In this document: in pieces, positions 30,150 to 39,694 of the stretch | How the letters are laid out: the number at the start of each line of letters is the position of its first letter | Numbering within the stretch: the first letter of the stretch is position 1 | Source of the DNA: Bacillus spongiae | GTDB lineage: Bacteria > Bacillota > Bacilli > Bacillales > Bacillaceae_K | DNA length: 64,000 bases | Assembly: GCF_037120725.1 (NCBI RefSeq) | Contig: NZ_JBBAXC010000002.1 | Coordinates: 345,121-409,120, forward strand | Reading direction: 5' to 3' | Notes under the pieces: model-generated | Told to the model about the DNA's origin: nothing | The model's input: the letters and a program-made list of their open reading frames with translations, nothing else | Database searches by the model: none | Program-made: the position numbers and the translations under genes

Positions 30150-30179
30150 TTGTACAGGAAAAAAAACTTAAAGTATAAT
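30150..30179 (+). promoter_or_regulatory. Sigma-A-type promoter of rnjB
   Basis: TTGTAC (30150-30155), an 18-bp spacer and a perfect TATAAT (30174-30179) lie about 50 bp before the rnjB start, just after the repeat cluster. Confidence 0.6.
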
Positions 30180-30229
30180 AAGAATAACTGATTATTGATC
30201 GGGGAAGTCAACAGAGGAGGATTACTAGA

Positions 30230-31897
30230 GTGAGTAAGAGAAAGAATGAATCCATTAAGATTATACCTCTTGGTGGAGTGGGAGAAATCGGAAAAAATAT
30301 GTACGTCGTTGAGGTAGACGAGGAAATTTTTGTGATCGATGCAGGGCTTAAGTTTCCAGAAAATGAAATGCTAGGGATTGATATCGTTATTCCTGATATT
30401 CGTTACCTTGAAGAAAATAAAGAGCGTGTCAAAGGGATTTTCTTAACGCACGGGCATGAGGATGCAATTGGTGCATTGACATACGTTCTTAGGAAGGTAA
30501 CGGCTCCAGTGTATGGGACTAAATTAACGGTGGCACTGGCAAAAGCTAGACTTAAAGAGGATCATTTTTATCAACCAGTGAAATTTTACACAGTGCATTC
30601 GAAAAGCGAATTGTTCTTTGGTCGCGTAAGTGTTAACTTCTTTAAAACGACCCATAGCATACCTGATTCAGTGGGAGTTTGTATTAACACATCTGAAGGC
30701 AGTATTGTACATACAGGAGAATTTAAATTTGACCAAGGTGCAAAGGGTCATTATAAGCCAGACATAGGTAAAATGGCACGTATAGGTGAAAAAGGTGTAT
30801 TATGTTTGCTTTCTGATAGTACAGAGGCAGAGCGACCTGGATATACTACTTCTGAAACAGTAATTGCTGCTGAGTTATCTGACGCCTTCCATTCATCGAA
30901 AGGGAGAATTATTGTTGCCTGCTTTGCGAGCAACTTAATAAGAATTCAACAAGTGTTTGATTCAGCTTATGCTAACCAACGAAAAGTGGCTGTTGTAGGG
31001 AAAAGTATTGAACGTGTATTTGAAATTGCTTTAAAGTTAGGATACCTTCATGTCCAAGAAGATATACTGATTCCTATGGAAGAGGCAAAAGGATACAATC
31101 AAGATGAAATCGTTATTTTAGCTACTGGCAATCAAGGTGAGCCTCTAGAAGCTCTTCAAAAGATGGCCAAGCAAAACCATAAACATGTCAATATTGAAGA
31201 AGGAGATACAGTCTTTATCGCCGCTACGCCATCGCCAAGTATGGAGCTTATATTATCTAAAACAGTGAATATGCTTTATCGAGCGGGGGCAAATGTTTTA
31301 ACGGGACCAAAGAAAGTACATGTATCAGGTCATGGAAGTCAAGAAGATTTAAAGATGATGTTAAACTTAATGAAGCCTCAATATTTTATTCCAATTCAAG
31401 GTGAATATCGCATGCTTCGTAGTCATGCTGCTTTAGCACATGCATCTGGAGTTCCTCGTCATCATATTTATATTGCCGATAAAGGTGATATTGTTGAGTA
31501 TAAGGAGAAAAAGATGCGAGTAAGTGGCAAAGTTCCTGCAGGAAACGTATTGATTGATGGCCTAGGTGTTGGAGATGTTGGAAACATCGTTTTACGTGAC
31601 CGTAAGCTTCTGTCACAAGATGGAATTTTTATTGTTGTAGTGACATTGAATCGAAGAGACCATTCTATTGTGTCAGGACCTGAGATTATTTCAAGAGGAT
31701 TTGTTTATGTAAGAGAATCCGAGAAACTTATCGAACAATCAACTGACTTAATAAAAGAGATTGTTGAAAGAAACATTGCAAAGAAAAGCTTCGAATGGTC
31801 AAATATTAAACAAGAAATTCGCGATCAACTAAATTACTTCCTGTTTAATAAAACGAAGCGTCGTCCAATGATTTTACCAATCATTATGGAAGTGTAA
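30230..31897 (+). CDS. rnjB: Ribonuclease J2-like protein
   Basis: A 555-residue metallo-beta-lactamase/beta-CASP ribonuclease of the RNase J family, placed next to tepA like B. subtilis rnjB. The start is GTG after AGAGGAGG. The metal motif reads LTHGHEDAIGA; the last histidine of the canonical HxHxDH is alanine. RNase J2 paralogues are also degenerate here and have weak activity. Other conserved parts are HSIPDSVGV, HTGEFKFD, LLSDSTEAERPG, VHVSGHGSQEDLK and PIQGEYRM. It probably works in complex with an RNase J1 encoded elsewhere, in mRNA turnover. Confidence 0.94.
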   Translation: MSKRKNESIKIIPLGGVGEIGKNMYVVEVDEEIFVIDAGLKFPENEMLGIDIVIPDIRYLEENKERVKGIFLTHGHEDAIGALTYVLRKVTAPVYGTKLTVALAKARLKEDHFYQPVKFYTVHSKSELFFGRVSVNFFKTTHSIPDSVGVCINTSEGSIVHTGEFKFDQGAKGHYKPDIGKMARIGEKGVLCLLSDSTEAERPGYTTSETVIAAELSDAFHSSKGRIIVACFASNLIRIQQVFDSAYANQRKVAVVGKSIERVFEIALKLGYLHVQEDILIPMEEAKGYNQDEIVILATGNQGEPLEALQKMAKQNHKHVNIEEGDTVFIAATPSPSMELILSKTVNMLYRAGANVLTGPKKVHVSGHGSQEDLKMMLNLMKPQYFIPIQGEYRMLRSHAALAHASGVPRHHIYIADKGDIVEYKEKKMRVSGKVPAGNVLIDGLGVGDVGNIVLRDRKLLSQDGIFIVVVTLNRRDHSIVSGPEIISRGFVYVRESEKLIEQSTDLIKEIVERNIAKKSFEWSNIKQEIRDQLNYFLFNKTKRRPMILPIIMEV

Positions 31898-31941
31898 GAC
31901 AAATAAGTTAACTGGGAAAAAAGAACGCCCATTTTTATAAA

Positions 31942-31982
31942 ACACGCAGCTATAGTAATGAATATAGCTGTGTGTTTTTTTA
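31942..31982 (+). terminator. Terminator after rnjB
   Basis: ACACGCAGCTATA (31942-31954) pairs with TATAGCTGTGTGT (31963-31975) with one G-U pair, followed by a T-run. Confidence 0.92.
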
Positions 31983-32097
31983 GTTTTCTTTAGTCGGTCG
32001 GTAATATACCGATTGAAAAGCTAATTAGTATTCATTGAATGAAAAGCTAAAAGTGAAAGATACTAGAGATATACGTATAGAAGGAGTTGGAAAGAGA

Positions 32098-32841
32098 ATG
32101 GACCATTCTTTATTTATGAATCAACCGACACCGGAAAAAGGTAAAGATGACAAAGGCTCATCACCCCTTTTAGAAAAGATACAGCAATTGGGTCAAACGA
32201 ATGTACCACAAATGTCACAGGATTCAAACATTCATTGCTTAACCATTGTCGGACAAATAGAAGGTCATATGCAGCTTCCCCCTCAAAATAAGACGACAAA
32301 GTATGAGCACATTATTCCTCAGCTTGTAGCGATAGAACAAAACCCGAAAATAGAAGGGGTTTTGATCGTTTTAAACACTGTTGGAGGTGATGTTGAAGCA
32401 GGTTTGGCAATATCAGAAATGTTAGCATCATTATCTAAACCAACTGTCTCAATCGTGTTAGGAGGGGGACATTCTATCGGTGTTCCTATTGCTGTTTCGT
32501 GTAATTATTCATTTATTGCTGAAACAGCAACGATGACAATCCATCCTGTTCGTCTTACAGGGTTAGTCATTGGTGTTCCGCAAACATTTGAGTATTTAGA
32601 TAAAATGCAAGAGCGGGTCGTTAAATTTGTGACAGGTCATAGCAATATTTCTGAAGAGGATTTTAAGAATTTAATGTTTGCAAAAGGGAATTTAACTAGA
32701 GATATCGGGACGAATGTCGTGGGAAATGATGCTGTAAAATATGGGCTGATTGATTTTGTTGGTGGCGTAGGAGAAGCTATTAAAAAGTTAAATGAACTAA
32801 TTGACCAAGACAAGGATAATAAGGAGGAGCTTATTCAATGA
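32098..32841 (+). CDS. tepA: ClpP-like protease TepA
   Basis: A ClpP/crotonase-fold protein (YmfB in B. subtilis), named for a role in translocation of exported proteins and later linked to spore proteins. The product from ATG 32098 has 247 residues. The frame opens at a TTG at 32035, but AAGGAG sits before 32098 and the family N-terminus fits the shorter form. ClpP-like parts are [18 protein letters not shown]-like (here [10 protein letters not shown]), the serine region [13 protein letters not shown] and [14 protein letters not shown]. It overlaps ylzJ by 4 bp. Confidence 0.94.
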   Translation: MDHSLFMNQPTPEKGKDDKGSSPLLEKIQQLGQTNVPQMSQDSNIHCLTIVGQIEGHMQLPPQNKTTKYEHIIPQLVAIEQNPKIEGVLIVLNTVGGDVEAGLAISEMLASLSKPTVSIVLGGGHSIGVPIAVSCNYSFIAETATMTIHPVRLTGLVIGVPQTFEYLDKMQERVVKFVTGHSNISEEDFKNLMFAKGNLTRDIGTNVVGNDAVKYGLIDFVGGVGEAIKKLNELIDQDKDNKEELIQ

Positions 32842-33050
32842 TTTTACATACGACGGTTCCTTATGAACTCATCTTCCCAACAGCGATAAATCTATATGAT
32901 GAGCAAAAGATGGTAACGTTTAATGGAATACCTGTCATTGTCCAGCAAGACCAACAAGGCTATAGAGTTGTCAGAGTGTTAAGTAGTGATCCACAACATT
33001 ATATGAACGACAGCATTACGCCAGGACAGTACCTTTCTGATTTTATTTAA
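32838..33050 (+). CDS. ylzJ: YlzJ-like protein
   Basis: A 70-residue protein that overlaps the tepA stop by 4 bp (ATGA), so it is translationally coupled. The start [14 protein letters not shown] and the tail [13 protein letters not shown] match the YlzJ-like family of Bacillaceae as I know it. The molecular function is unknown; it always lies between tepA and spoIIIE. Confidence 0.92.
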   Translation: MILHTTVPYELIFPTAINLYDEQKMVTFNGIPVIVQQDQQGYRVVRVLSSDPQHYMNDSITPGQYLSDFI

Positions 33051-33074
33051 CTGTGTTAGGTTCTATTGTGTATG

Positions 33075-33116
33075 GTATAATAAGGAGGTAACAGCAGCCG
33101 ATGTTGGCTGCTTTTT
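33075..33116 (+). promoter_or_regulatory. Promoter-like box and hairpin in front of spoIIIE
   Basis: TATGGTATAAT (-10 at 33075-33080, extended by TGG) lies just before a hairpin AGCAGCC (33093-33099) with GGCTGCT (33106-33112) and a T-run. The hairpin may end the ylzJ transcript or attenuate spoIIIE. An AAGGAGG lies between them and could serve a 29-codon frame (33101-33190) that overlaps the spoIIIE start. Confidence 0.5.
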
Positions 33117-33147
33117 CTATCGAGCAATTAAAAATAGGTGATGACAA

Positions 33148-35505
33148 ATGGCAAAAAGAAAAAAGCGGTCTCGAAAGCAAACAAAAATAAAACAAACATT
33201 AAAATATGAGCTTATAGGTATGGTCCTGATTGCATTAAGCTTAATTGCTATTGTGGAAGTAGGAGCCGTAGGAAAAGCTTTTGTTCTTTTTTCACGCTTT
33301 TTCCTTGGTGAATGGTTTATTCTAGCTTTTATCGGAATGATTGCACTCTCAGGATATTTAATGATTAAAAGGGAAATGCCGTTCTTATTTCGGATGCGAC
33401 TTGTAGGCGTATACATAATTGTACTTGCTCTATTATTACTTAGTCATGTTGAATTATTTAATCAGTTATCAAATAATGGTCAAATGTCTACAAGTGTAAT
33501 TAAAAATACTTGGAGCTTATTCTGGGCAGACGTTCGAGGCGAGCTTTCAACTTCAGACTTGGGTGGAGGGATGTTAGGAGCAACTCTATTTGCCCTCTTT
33601 TATTTTTTATTTGATTCATGGGGGACCCAAATTTTTAGTATTATTCTCATTATGATTGGATTCATCCTTTTAACAGGAAAATCATTTGGTGAGTTGTTTG
33701 GACAATTCTTTAACTATGTAAAAGATTTAGTAAAAAAACAGTGGAACGCGTTTCAGCAGGATTTGGAAGAGTGGAAAGAGGATCGCAAGCAAAAGAAAGA
33801 AAATAGAAAGATGCGAAAGAACGAAAAGAAAAAAGAGGATCAATCAAATGAGGCTTTGGAAACAACTTCTTATGAAATAGTAGAGAGTGATGATGAAGAA
33901 GAACGAATTGATCCGATTATTTCTAGTTTTGTTCAAAAAGCGTATGGGGACGATTCTGCACCAGATGATCAATATATTGAGAATAGTGAATCAGAGAACA
34001 AGGGCGAAATGAGTAAGGTCTCGACGGAAGAAGAAGCTTCACTACCATCTATTACATTTACTGAAGTTGAAAACGTCGATTACGAACTTCCTCCTATTTC
34101 TTTATTGAGCCGACCTAGACAAGCTGATCAAAGTAGTGAGTATCGTCTTATACATGCAAACGCAGCTAAACTGGAGAGGACTTTCCAAAGCTTTGGAGTT
34201 AAGGCAAAGGTAACACAAGTTCACCTAGGGCCTGCCGTAACAAAATATGAAATACATCCCGATGTAGGGGTGAAGGTAAGTAAAATAGTTAATTTAACAG
34301 ATGATTTGGCGTTAGCATTAGCGGCCAAAGATATTCGAATTGAAGCACCCATTCCGGGTAAATCAGCTATTGGGATAGAAGTGCCAAATTCAGAAGTGGC
34401 AATGGTCTCGTTAAGAGAAGTGCTTGAGTCAAATGAAAAAGACCGCCCTGATTCAAAACTAATGATTGGTTTAGGGAGAGATATTACAGGAGAGGCAGTT
34501 GGAGCTGAACTAAATAAAATGCCTCATTTACTTGTTGCAGGAGCAACAGGTAGTGGAAAGAGTGTTTGTATTAATGGAATTATTACGAGTATATTAATGA
34601 GGGCAAAGCCACATGAAGTAAAACTAATGATGGTAGACCCTAAAATGGTAGAACTAAATGTTTATAATGGGGTCCCACACTTACTTGCACCTGTCGTAAC
34701 AGATGCAAAAAAAGCTTCTCAAGCATTAAAAAAGGTTGTTAGTGAAATGGAAAGACGGTATGAATTATTCTCGCATACTGGAACGAGAAATATTGAAGGG
34801 TATAATGAATATATTCATCGTCACAATTCAGAACAAGAAGAAAAACAACCAAATCTACCTTATATCGTCGTTATTGTCGACGAGTTAGCAGACCTTATGA
34901 TGGTCGCTTCAAATGATGTCGAAGACTCGATTACACGACTTGCTCAAATGGCCAGAGCAGCGGGGATTCACTTAATTATTGCGACTCAAAGACCGTCGGT
35001 AGATGTTATCACAGGAGTAATTAAAGCGAATATTCCTTCTAGAATTGCATTTGCCGTGTCATCCCAAACGGATTCCCGAACGATTCTCGATATGGGAGGC
35101 GCAGAAAAGCTATTAGGAAGAGGAGATATGCTATTTTTACCAGTAGGGGCATCTAAGCCAGTACGGGTTCAAGGAGCATTTTTATCAGATGATGAAGTTG
35201 AGGAAGTTGTGGATTTTGTTATTTCTCAACAGAAAGCTCAGTACCAAGAAGAGATGATTCCAGATGAAAACGAAGAGCAAGTAACTTCTCAAGCGGAAGA
35301 TGAATTATATGACGAAGCAGTACAGCTTATTGCCGAAATGCAAACGGCATCCGTTTCCATGCTTCAACGCCGTTTCCGAATTGGGTATACACGTGCTGCT
35401 CGCCTCATCGATGCAATGGAGGAGAGAGGTGTCGTCGGACCTTATGAAGGAAGCAAGCCTCGTACAGTGCTAATTGGAAAACCTTCTGAAGAGCAATCAT
35501 CCTAA
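33148..35505 (+). CDS. spoIIIE: DNA translocase SpoIIIE (FtsK family)
   Basis: SpoIIIE is the septal ATP-driven pump that moves the chromosome into the forespore. The 785-residue protein has four N-terminal membrane segments (about 20-190), a charged linker (about 210-320) and the motor domain with Walker A GATGSGKS near 465 and Walker [14 protein letters not shown] near 575. The C-terminal gamma winged helix (about 715-780) contains [20 protein letters not shown], which reads DNA direction signals. The ATG follows AGGTGATG. A terminator ends the gene. Confidence 0.97.
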   Translation: MAKRKKRSRKQTKIKQTLKYELIGMVLIALSLIAIVEVGAVGKAFVLFSRFFLGEWFILAFIGMIALSGYLMIKREMPFLFRMRLVGVYIIVLALLLLSHVELFNQLSNNGQMSTSVIKNTWSLFWADVRGELSTSDLGGGMLGATLFALFYFLFDSWGTQIFSIILIMIGFILLTGKSFGELFGQFFNYVKDLVKKQWNAFQQDLEEWKEDRKQKKENRKMRKNEKKKEDQSNEALETTSYEIVESDDEEERIDPIISSFVQKAYGDDSAPDDQYIENSESENKGEMSKVSTEEEASLPSITFTEVENVDYELPPISLLSRPRQADQSSEYRLIHANAAKLERTFQSFGVKAKVTQVHLGPAVTKYEIHPDVGVKVSKIVNLTDDLALALAAKDIRIEAPIPGKSAIGIEVPNSEVAMVSLREVLESNEKDRPDSKLMIGLGRDITGEAVGAELNKMPHLLVAGATGSGKSVCINGIITSILMRAKPHEVKLMMVDPKMVELNVYNGVPHLLAPVVTDAKKASQALKKVVSEMERRYELFSHTGTRNIEGYNEYIHRHNSEQEEKQPNLPYIVVIVDELADLMMVASNDVEDSITRLAQMARAAGIHLIIATQRPSVDVITGVIKANIPSRIAFAVSSQTDSRTILDMGGAEKLLGRGDMLFLPVGASKPVRVQGAFLSDDEVEEVVDFVISQQKAQYQEEMIPDENEEQVTSQAEDELYDEAVQLIAEMQTASVSMLQRRFRIGYTRAARLIDAMEERGVVGPYEGSKPRTVLIGKPSEEQSS

Positions 35506-35535
35506 TAAGATACCATCTTTTATCATTTGTAATGT

Positions 35536-35576
35536 AAAAATCCTGTTTATATTTTGACAGGATTTTTTTTTTTTTT
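35536..35576 (+). terminator. Terminator after spoIIIE
   Basis: AAAAATCCTGT pairs with ACAGGATTTTT, followed by a run of about sixteen T. Confidence 0.92.
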
Positions 35577-35933
35577 CAGTCATCAGCTCGCAACGTGGGT
35601 GTCTTATATAGTAAACTCCACCACAAATTGTTGCGTAAACTGTGTATTCCTTCTAATCTCCGTAAATTACATCGGTATTTATGAATTAAGTTATGCAGGA
35701 TCACCTTGCGCTTTTTTCGATTTTATTACTAAAAGCTTGATAGATAAGTTTCTTAATAAACTATAATCCGTATACATGTTAGCTTTCTTAATCTTTTATT
35801 TAGAACGGTTTGGGAGGTGCACGACAGTTATTGAGATTGTCATCGGAAAGTTGACCAAAGTCTATTTATAATTAAGAAATAGGTAAAATACACAAGAAGT
35901 ACACGTTCAAACACTAAGAGAGGAAGTCTTTAC
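35577..35933. other. Gap without a recognised gene
   Basis: Short frames occur on both strands, but none has a ribosome site or a recognisable family pattern. It starts the second accessory insertion. Confidence 0.35.
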
Positions 35934-36550
35934 ATGTCCTTAAATAGATATCTGAAAGCAAAGTTCCCTAACTTAACTTAAAGACCACCCTTTTTTATCA
36001 TTGGGAAATTGGCATTCGGTTCGAGTTAGGTGTGGACTATGATAGCACTACTATTTATCAAAATTGTCCATATTTAAAAAATGTTTATTAAGTTTTTACA
36101 TGCACCGGAAGATAATATTTATCTAGTTGTAGATGTAAATGATTTCGCAGACGGCAACACTTTTTAACATAAATTGAACATTTTTTCTAAGTATGTAAAA
36201 GAGAGTTCCGTTTTATTAGCGTTACAGCAAAGTACCATTCCGTATATCTTCCCAGAGGATGATGAGGATGGAGTCTATAGAACACATCGATTTAGTCTTG
36301 CATGCAAAACATCTGATTTTCAATACGTTCAAATATTAAAATTTGTAATCAAGATATGGGCTTATGGCCAAGCATTTTTCATGATTTTTACATAATAAAT
36401 AGGGATAGAGAAACTATTTTTCATGTTTATGATGATAGAGGTTGTAACTTGATTGCCACATCAATTGATACAATACGAGATAGTTATAAAGTTTATAATG
36501 AATGGCTATTCGATTATGACCGAAACAAAATTGATAGCCTCTTCAAATAG
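35934..36550 (+). pseudogene. Decayed DUF3885-like gene
   Basis: Four pieces in shifting frames line up with one DUF3885-type protein. From an ATG at 35934: MSLNRYLKAKFPNL, then a stop near 35979; then FYHWEIGIRFELGVDYDS; then PEDNIYLVVDVNDFADG after another shift; then NIFSKYVKESSVLLALQQST and IPYIFPEDDEDGVYRTHRF (from 36174); then, after a frameshift near 36350, GLWPSIFHDFYIINRD and FHVYDDRGCNLIATS to the stop at 36550. At least four lesions are present, so no full product can be made. The family function is unknown to me. Confidence 0.75.
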
Positions 36551-36942
36551 TTCATTAAGCTTGTAGAGTAAAACAATAGCCTAATGGTTAAGGATTTTAA
36601 CGAAAAAGTAAAACTAATACTAGAGTAAGGGGAGGTTAAATTCAATATTTTAACCTCCTATACTTTTCGGTTTATTTCGTCTTTCGCAATGAATGCAATA
36701 TCGTGTGATTTTTATTTTTAAGGTATATACCAACTCTTTGGTTAAATTGATAAGATATTGACAAATGGTTATGAGGAGCACGGTTGTTGAATAGTATTTT
36801 GTTAAGAGGTAGCAATAGTTTTCTTGATACCTTAAAAGCATTACTTGGTAGCCTATCAGAAATGAGTATTTTTCTAGAAAGCATTTTAGCTGGCTGCATG
36901 TTGGGAGTAAATAGAGATGAACTCTTTAGGAGGGATGATTGA
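36551..36942. other. Gap with a hairpin, no recognised gene
   Basis: GGAGGTTAAA (36631-36640) and TTTAACCTCC (36649-36658) form a perfect 10-bp stem without a strong T-run. A ~50-codon open plus frame (about 36785-36942) lacks a convincing start and is not recognised. Confidence 0.35.
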
Positions 36943-37494
36943 ATGGCTGAAATAATTTATTATGTTGCCGTTTCATTAGATAATTTTATTGCAGACCAAC
37001 CTATGATAGAGGGGAAAATTGACGAATCTCTTTTTTTATTTGAAGGGGATCATGTTCCTGACTTTTTAACAGATATACAGCAATATGAATCCGTGTTGAT
37101 GGGTGGAAAAACATATGAATTCGGATTTCAATTAGGAGCTAAGCCTGGTGAACCTAGCTATAAGGGCATAAAACACTACATATTTTCAAACTCTTTAGAG
37201 TTTATGTCCAATGAGGAAGTCAAACTAATTAAAGAAGATGCTATTGTATTTATTAAGGATCTAAAGCAGCAAGTCAACAGTAAAATTTGGTTATGTGGGG
37301 GTGGAGAATTAGCAGGCTCGTTGATTAAACATAAACTTATTGATCAATTAGTATTAAAGATTAATCCTATTATAGTCGGTGAAGGAATTTCCTTGTTCGG
37401 TAGCATAAATCCTTCCCTTAAATTGGAATTAATGGATATGAAGCAGTATTCTAATGGAATTATCAAGGCTACCTACAATATTATGTATATGTAG
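36943..37494 (+). CDS. Dihydrofolate reductase-fold (RibD C-terminal-like) protein
   Basis: A 183-residue protein of the family that includes RibD C-terminal reductase domains and YyaP-like proteins. Visible features are IIYYVAVSLDNFIAD at the N-terminus, VLMGGKTYEFG, IWLCGGGELAGSLIKHKLID and INPIIVGEGISLFG. The fold binds NADPH, but the natural substrate of these stand-alone members is not known. The ATG follows TTAGGAGGG. It converges on the GH30 gene, and the MITE-like element lies between them. Confidence 0.9.
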   Translation: MAEIIYYVAVSLDNFIADQPMIEGKIDESLFLFEGDHVPDFLTDIQQYESVLMGGKTYEFGFQLGAKPGEPSYKGIKHYIFSNSLEFMSNEEVKLIKEDAIVFIKDLKQQVNSKIWLCGGGELAGSLIKHKLIDQLVLKINPIIVGEGISLFGSINPSLKLELMDMKQYSNGIIKATYNIMYM

Positions 37495-37571
37495 AACATC
37501 TTTATGAAAATCATTCAATTTTTTTTAGAAGAGTGATCACGAGCGGTTTCCCATTCCTATTTTACGAAAAC

Positions 37572-37743
37572 AAAAAGCGAGGCTGGGACAAAACTAAATG
37601 TACCATTCTCTAAGCCGAATAATTTCTTATATAACAAGAGTTATAATTACAAAAACCGAACTATATTGGAACTCTATATTAGAGTTTTTCATTATAGTTC
37701 GGTTTTTCCTTTGGCTGGAATGCTTCTGTCCCAGCCTCGTTTT
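37572..37743. mobile_element. MITE-like inverted-repeat element
   Basis: CGAGGCTGGGACA (37578-37590) and TGTCCCAGCCTCG (37727-37739) are perfect terminal inverted repeats, extended by A- and T-tracts. Inside, AAAAACCGAACTATA pairs with TATAGTTCGGTTTTT, and AACTCTA with TAGAGTT. The GAGGCTGGGACA motif is frequent in intergenic regions of Firmicutes. No coding capacity. It can serve as a two-way terminator for the flanking convergent genes. Confidence 0.75.
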
Positions 37744-37745
37744 CT

Positions 37746-39632
37746 TTATTTTGCTATAAGCTGAAAGTCATCAAATACAGCCCAATCATTTGCATTTCCG
37801 TCTGAATGAACACCAATGGTAATTGTTCCTGCCGTTACAGGAATATTATCAATTTCATACATGGTCCAATTGCCAATAGAAAAGGATCCAATAGTAGAAT
37901 ATAAAGTTGGTCCTCCATAATTACTCGCTTCTAATCGTAACGTATTGTGGCCACCACCTGAACGAACCCAAACAGATGATTTGTACATTCCATTTGAAGC
38001 ATTAATATGTTGATAGGTCGTTTGTTTATAAGCAGTAGAATTCCAATGTGTCAGTTTAAATGTACCCGAAAAAGGAAAGTCAGTATCTATTTTATGAGCT
38101 GTTTCTTGTCCTTCAGGAGTCCAGCTGTGCCATTGTGAAAAATCTCCTGTTTCGAAGCCGTTATTAACAACTAAATTGTTATCTGCAGCATTTTCATCTC
38201 CCCACACAAACGTTGCGACTGCTCCTGCTGGAAGAGTATAAGAAAAAGAGGATGCTCCGTCTTTTACATTAAAAGTCTTCTCTGTTGTGGCGTTATTTAA
38301 TACTAGCAACGCTTTTGATCCATCAGGATTTTTAAAAGCGACATTTTGTAAGTCATCGTCAAAATTTGTATCGATTCGTTTTGCGCCAGGATTAACAAAT
38401 TTGCTAATGTGACCAAGGACGTAATACTCGACATTTTTCTGGACGTCCCCATTGGTTTGGTTAATCGTCACGACACCGCGACAATCTGTACACCCACCAT
38501 TAATCGGACCATAATTTTCGTCTAATGCCAAATTCCATAAAAGAACAGATTTTGCCCAATTTCGAGTGGAACCGATTACTACATTAGACATGTTCCAGGC
38601 TAAATTCTCGCCAAAATCTGTAGACCACTCACCACCAGAACATTCAGTGAACCATATCCCTTTATCAGGATGAGCATTCTGAACGAAGGACTGTTGATCG
38701 GGAGTACCAGCATAGCAATGGAATGCAGTGCCTGCTATATAGGACTTGGCAACTTCATCATTTAATACTTCAATAGGATAGTCATATTCATTCCAGTTAT
38801 GGTCCCAACTAAGAATTTTCGTGTCTATTGATTCATTCGTAAACGTAGGTCCTAAATGATTTTTTATAAAATCAATTTGTTCAGAAGCTTCCATCATCAT
38901 ACTAGGGTAGCCCGAAGTTTCGTGATGCGGTTCATTTTGGACAGTAAAAGCATAGATTGGAAGACCTTCATTTTCATAGCTATTAATATACTTTACGATG
39001 TAATCAGCATAAGCTTGGTAATATTGAGGTAGAAGCTTCCCTCCATTTAGAGTGGAACTGTCTTTCATCCATGCAGGTGCACTCCAAGGCGTACCTAAAA
39101 GTTTTAAATCTGGGTTAATGGTTAAAACTTCTTTTAACATTGGAATCACATTTTGTTTATCTTTATCTATAGAAAAATGATTTAAAGGAAAATCGGTTGT
39201 CCCGCTTGCTATATCATTATACGAAAAGTTTTCAAGTGAGAAATCCGATGCACCGACTGTGTGGCGAACAAAATTTAAGCCAATTCCATCACTACCGAAG
39301 AGGTCATTTAGTACGGCTTGGCGCTGTACATTACTTAGCTTTTGATTGAACAGGTACGCAGATGAGCCTGACATCGCCGCACCAAATCCATCCATTTCTT
39401 GATACTCTCTATTTTCATCAACATTAATGGTATAGTGATTCGATGGGTTATTTGAAGATACTTGAATATCAGCTTGCTTTTGTAGTAGCTGCTGTTGATC
39501 TGCTGTCGTTAACCAAACTTCAACGTTGTTCTCTGCTCCAATTACGTTTCTTGGAGGTATAAAACTAGTGGTTAATAATAATGATAACGTTATCATTATT
39601 ATGAAACGAAAATCTCTTATTTTTCTGTTCAT
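37746..39632 (-). CDS. Secreted GH30 glycoside hydrolase (glucosylceramidase family)
   Basis: A 628-residue exported enzyme. The N-terminus (MNRKIRDFRF, then hydrophobic IIMITLSLLLTTSF) is a signal peptide. The catalytic (beta/alpha)8 domain shows MDGFGAAMSGSSAY, GTPWSAPAWMKDS, the acid/base glutamate in TVQNEPHHETSGYP near 234 and the nucleophile in WFTECSGGEW near 329. A beta-sandwich follows. Residues about 486-628 (NLVVNNGFETGDFSQWHSW) resemble a CenC-type carbohydrate-binding module. GH30 enzymes cleave beta-glucosides, beta-1,6-glucans or xylans; the substrate here is open. AAGGGGAGAGG precedes the ATG. Catabolite-type operators flank the start. Confidence 0.93.
   Translation of the reverse strand: MNRKIRDFRFIIMITLSLLLTTSFIPPRNVIGAENNVEVWLTTADQQQLLQKQADIQVSSNNPSNHYTINVDENREYQEMDGFGAAMSGSSAYLFNQKLSNVQRQAVLNDLFGSDGIGLNFVRHTVGASDFSLENFSYNDIASGTTDFPLNHFSIDKDKQNVIPMLKEVLTINPDLKLLGTPWSAPAWMKDSSTLNGGKLLPQYYQAYADYIVKYINSYENEGLPIYAFTVQNEPHHETSGYPSMMMEASEQIDFIKNHLGPTFTNESIDTKILSWDHNWNEYDYPIEVLNDEVAKSYIAGTAFHCYAGTPDQQSFVQNAHPDKGIWFTECSGGEWSTDFGENLAWNMSNVVIGSTRNWAKSVLLWNLALDENYGPINGGCTDCRGVVTINQTNGDVQKNVEYYVLGHISKFVNPGAKRIDTNFDDDLQNVAFKNPDGSKALLVLNNATTEKTFNVKDGASSFSYTLPAGAVATFVWGDENAADNNLVVNNGFETGDFSQWHSWTPEGQETAHKIDTDFPFSGTFKLTHWNSTAYKQTTYQHINASNGMYKSSVWVRSGGGHNTLRLEASNYGGPTLYSTIGSFSIGNWTMYEIDNIPVTAGTITIGVHSDGNANDWAVFDDFQLIAK
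39575..39602. promoter_or_regulatory. 28-bp perfect palindrome inside the GH30 signal-peptide codons
   Basis: The two halves are exact complements about the centre 39588/39589 (core TGATAACGTTATCA at 39582-39595). The core resembles LacI/CcpA-type operators with one mismatch per half. It encodes part of the signal peptide at the same time. Confidence 0.65.
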
Positions 39633-39680
39633 CTTTATTCCTCTCCCCTTACTTAGTCGTGTTGAACGAATTACAAATAG

Positions 39681-39694
39681 TGTTAACGCTTACA
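39681..39694 (-). promoter_or_regulatory. cre-type operator upstream of the GH30 gene
   Basis: Read on the minus strand it is TGTAAGCGTTAACA, a full match to the CcpA consensus TGWAARCGYTWNCW. It lies about 50 bp before the start codon, where it could block the promoter. A LacI-family regulator other than CcpA is possible. Confidence 0.7.

Noticed and set aside
35554-35766. 70-codon plus frame after spoIIIE
   Set aside because: It begins inside the spoIIIE terminator T-run and lacks a ribosome site and recognisable features.
36785-36942. ~50-codon hydrophobic plus frame before the reductase-fold gene
   Set aside because: No credible start codon or ribosome site; preceded by stops; not recognised.
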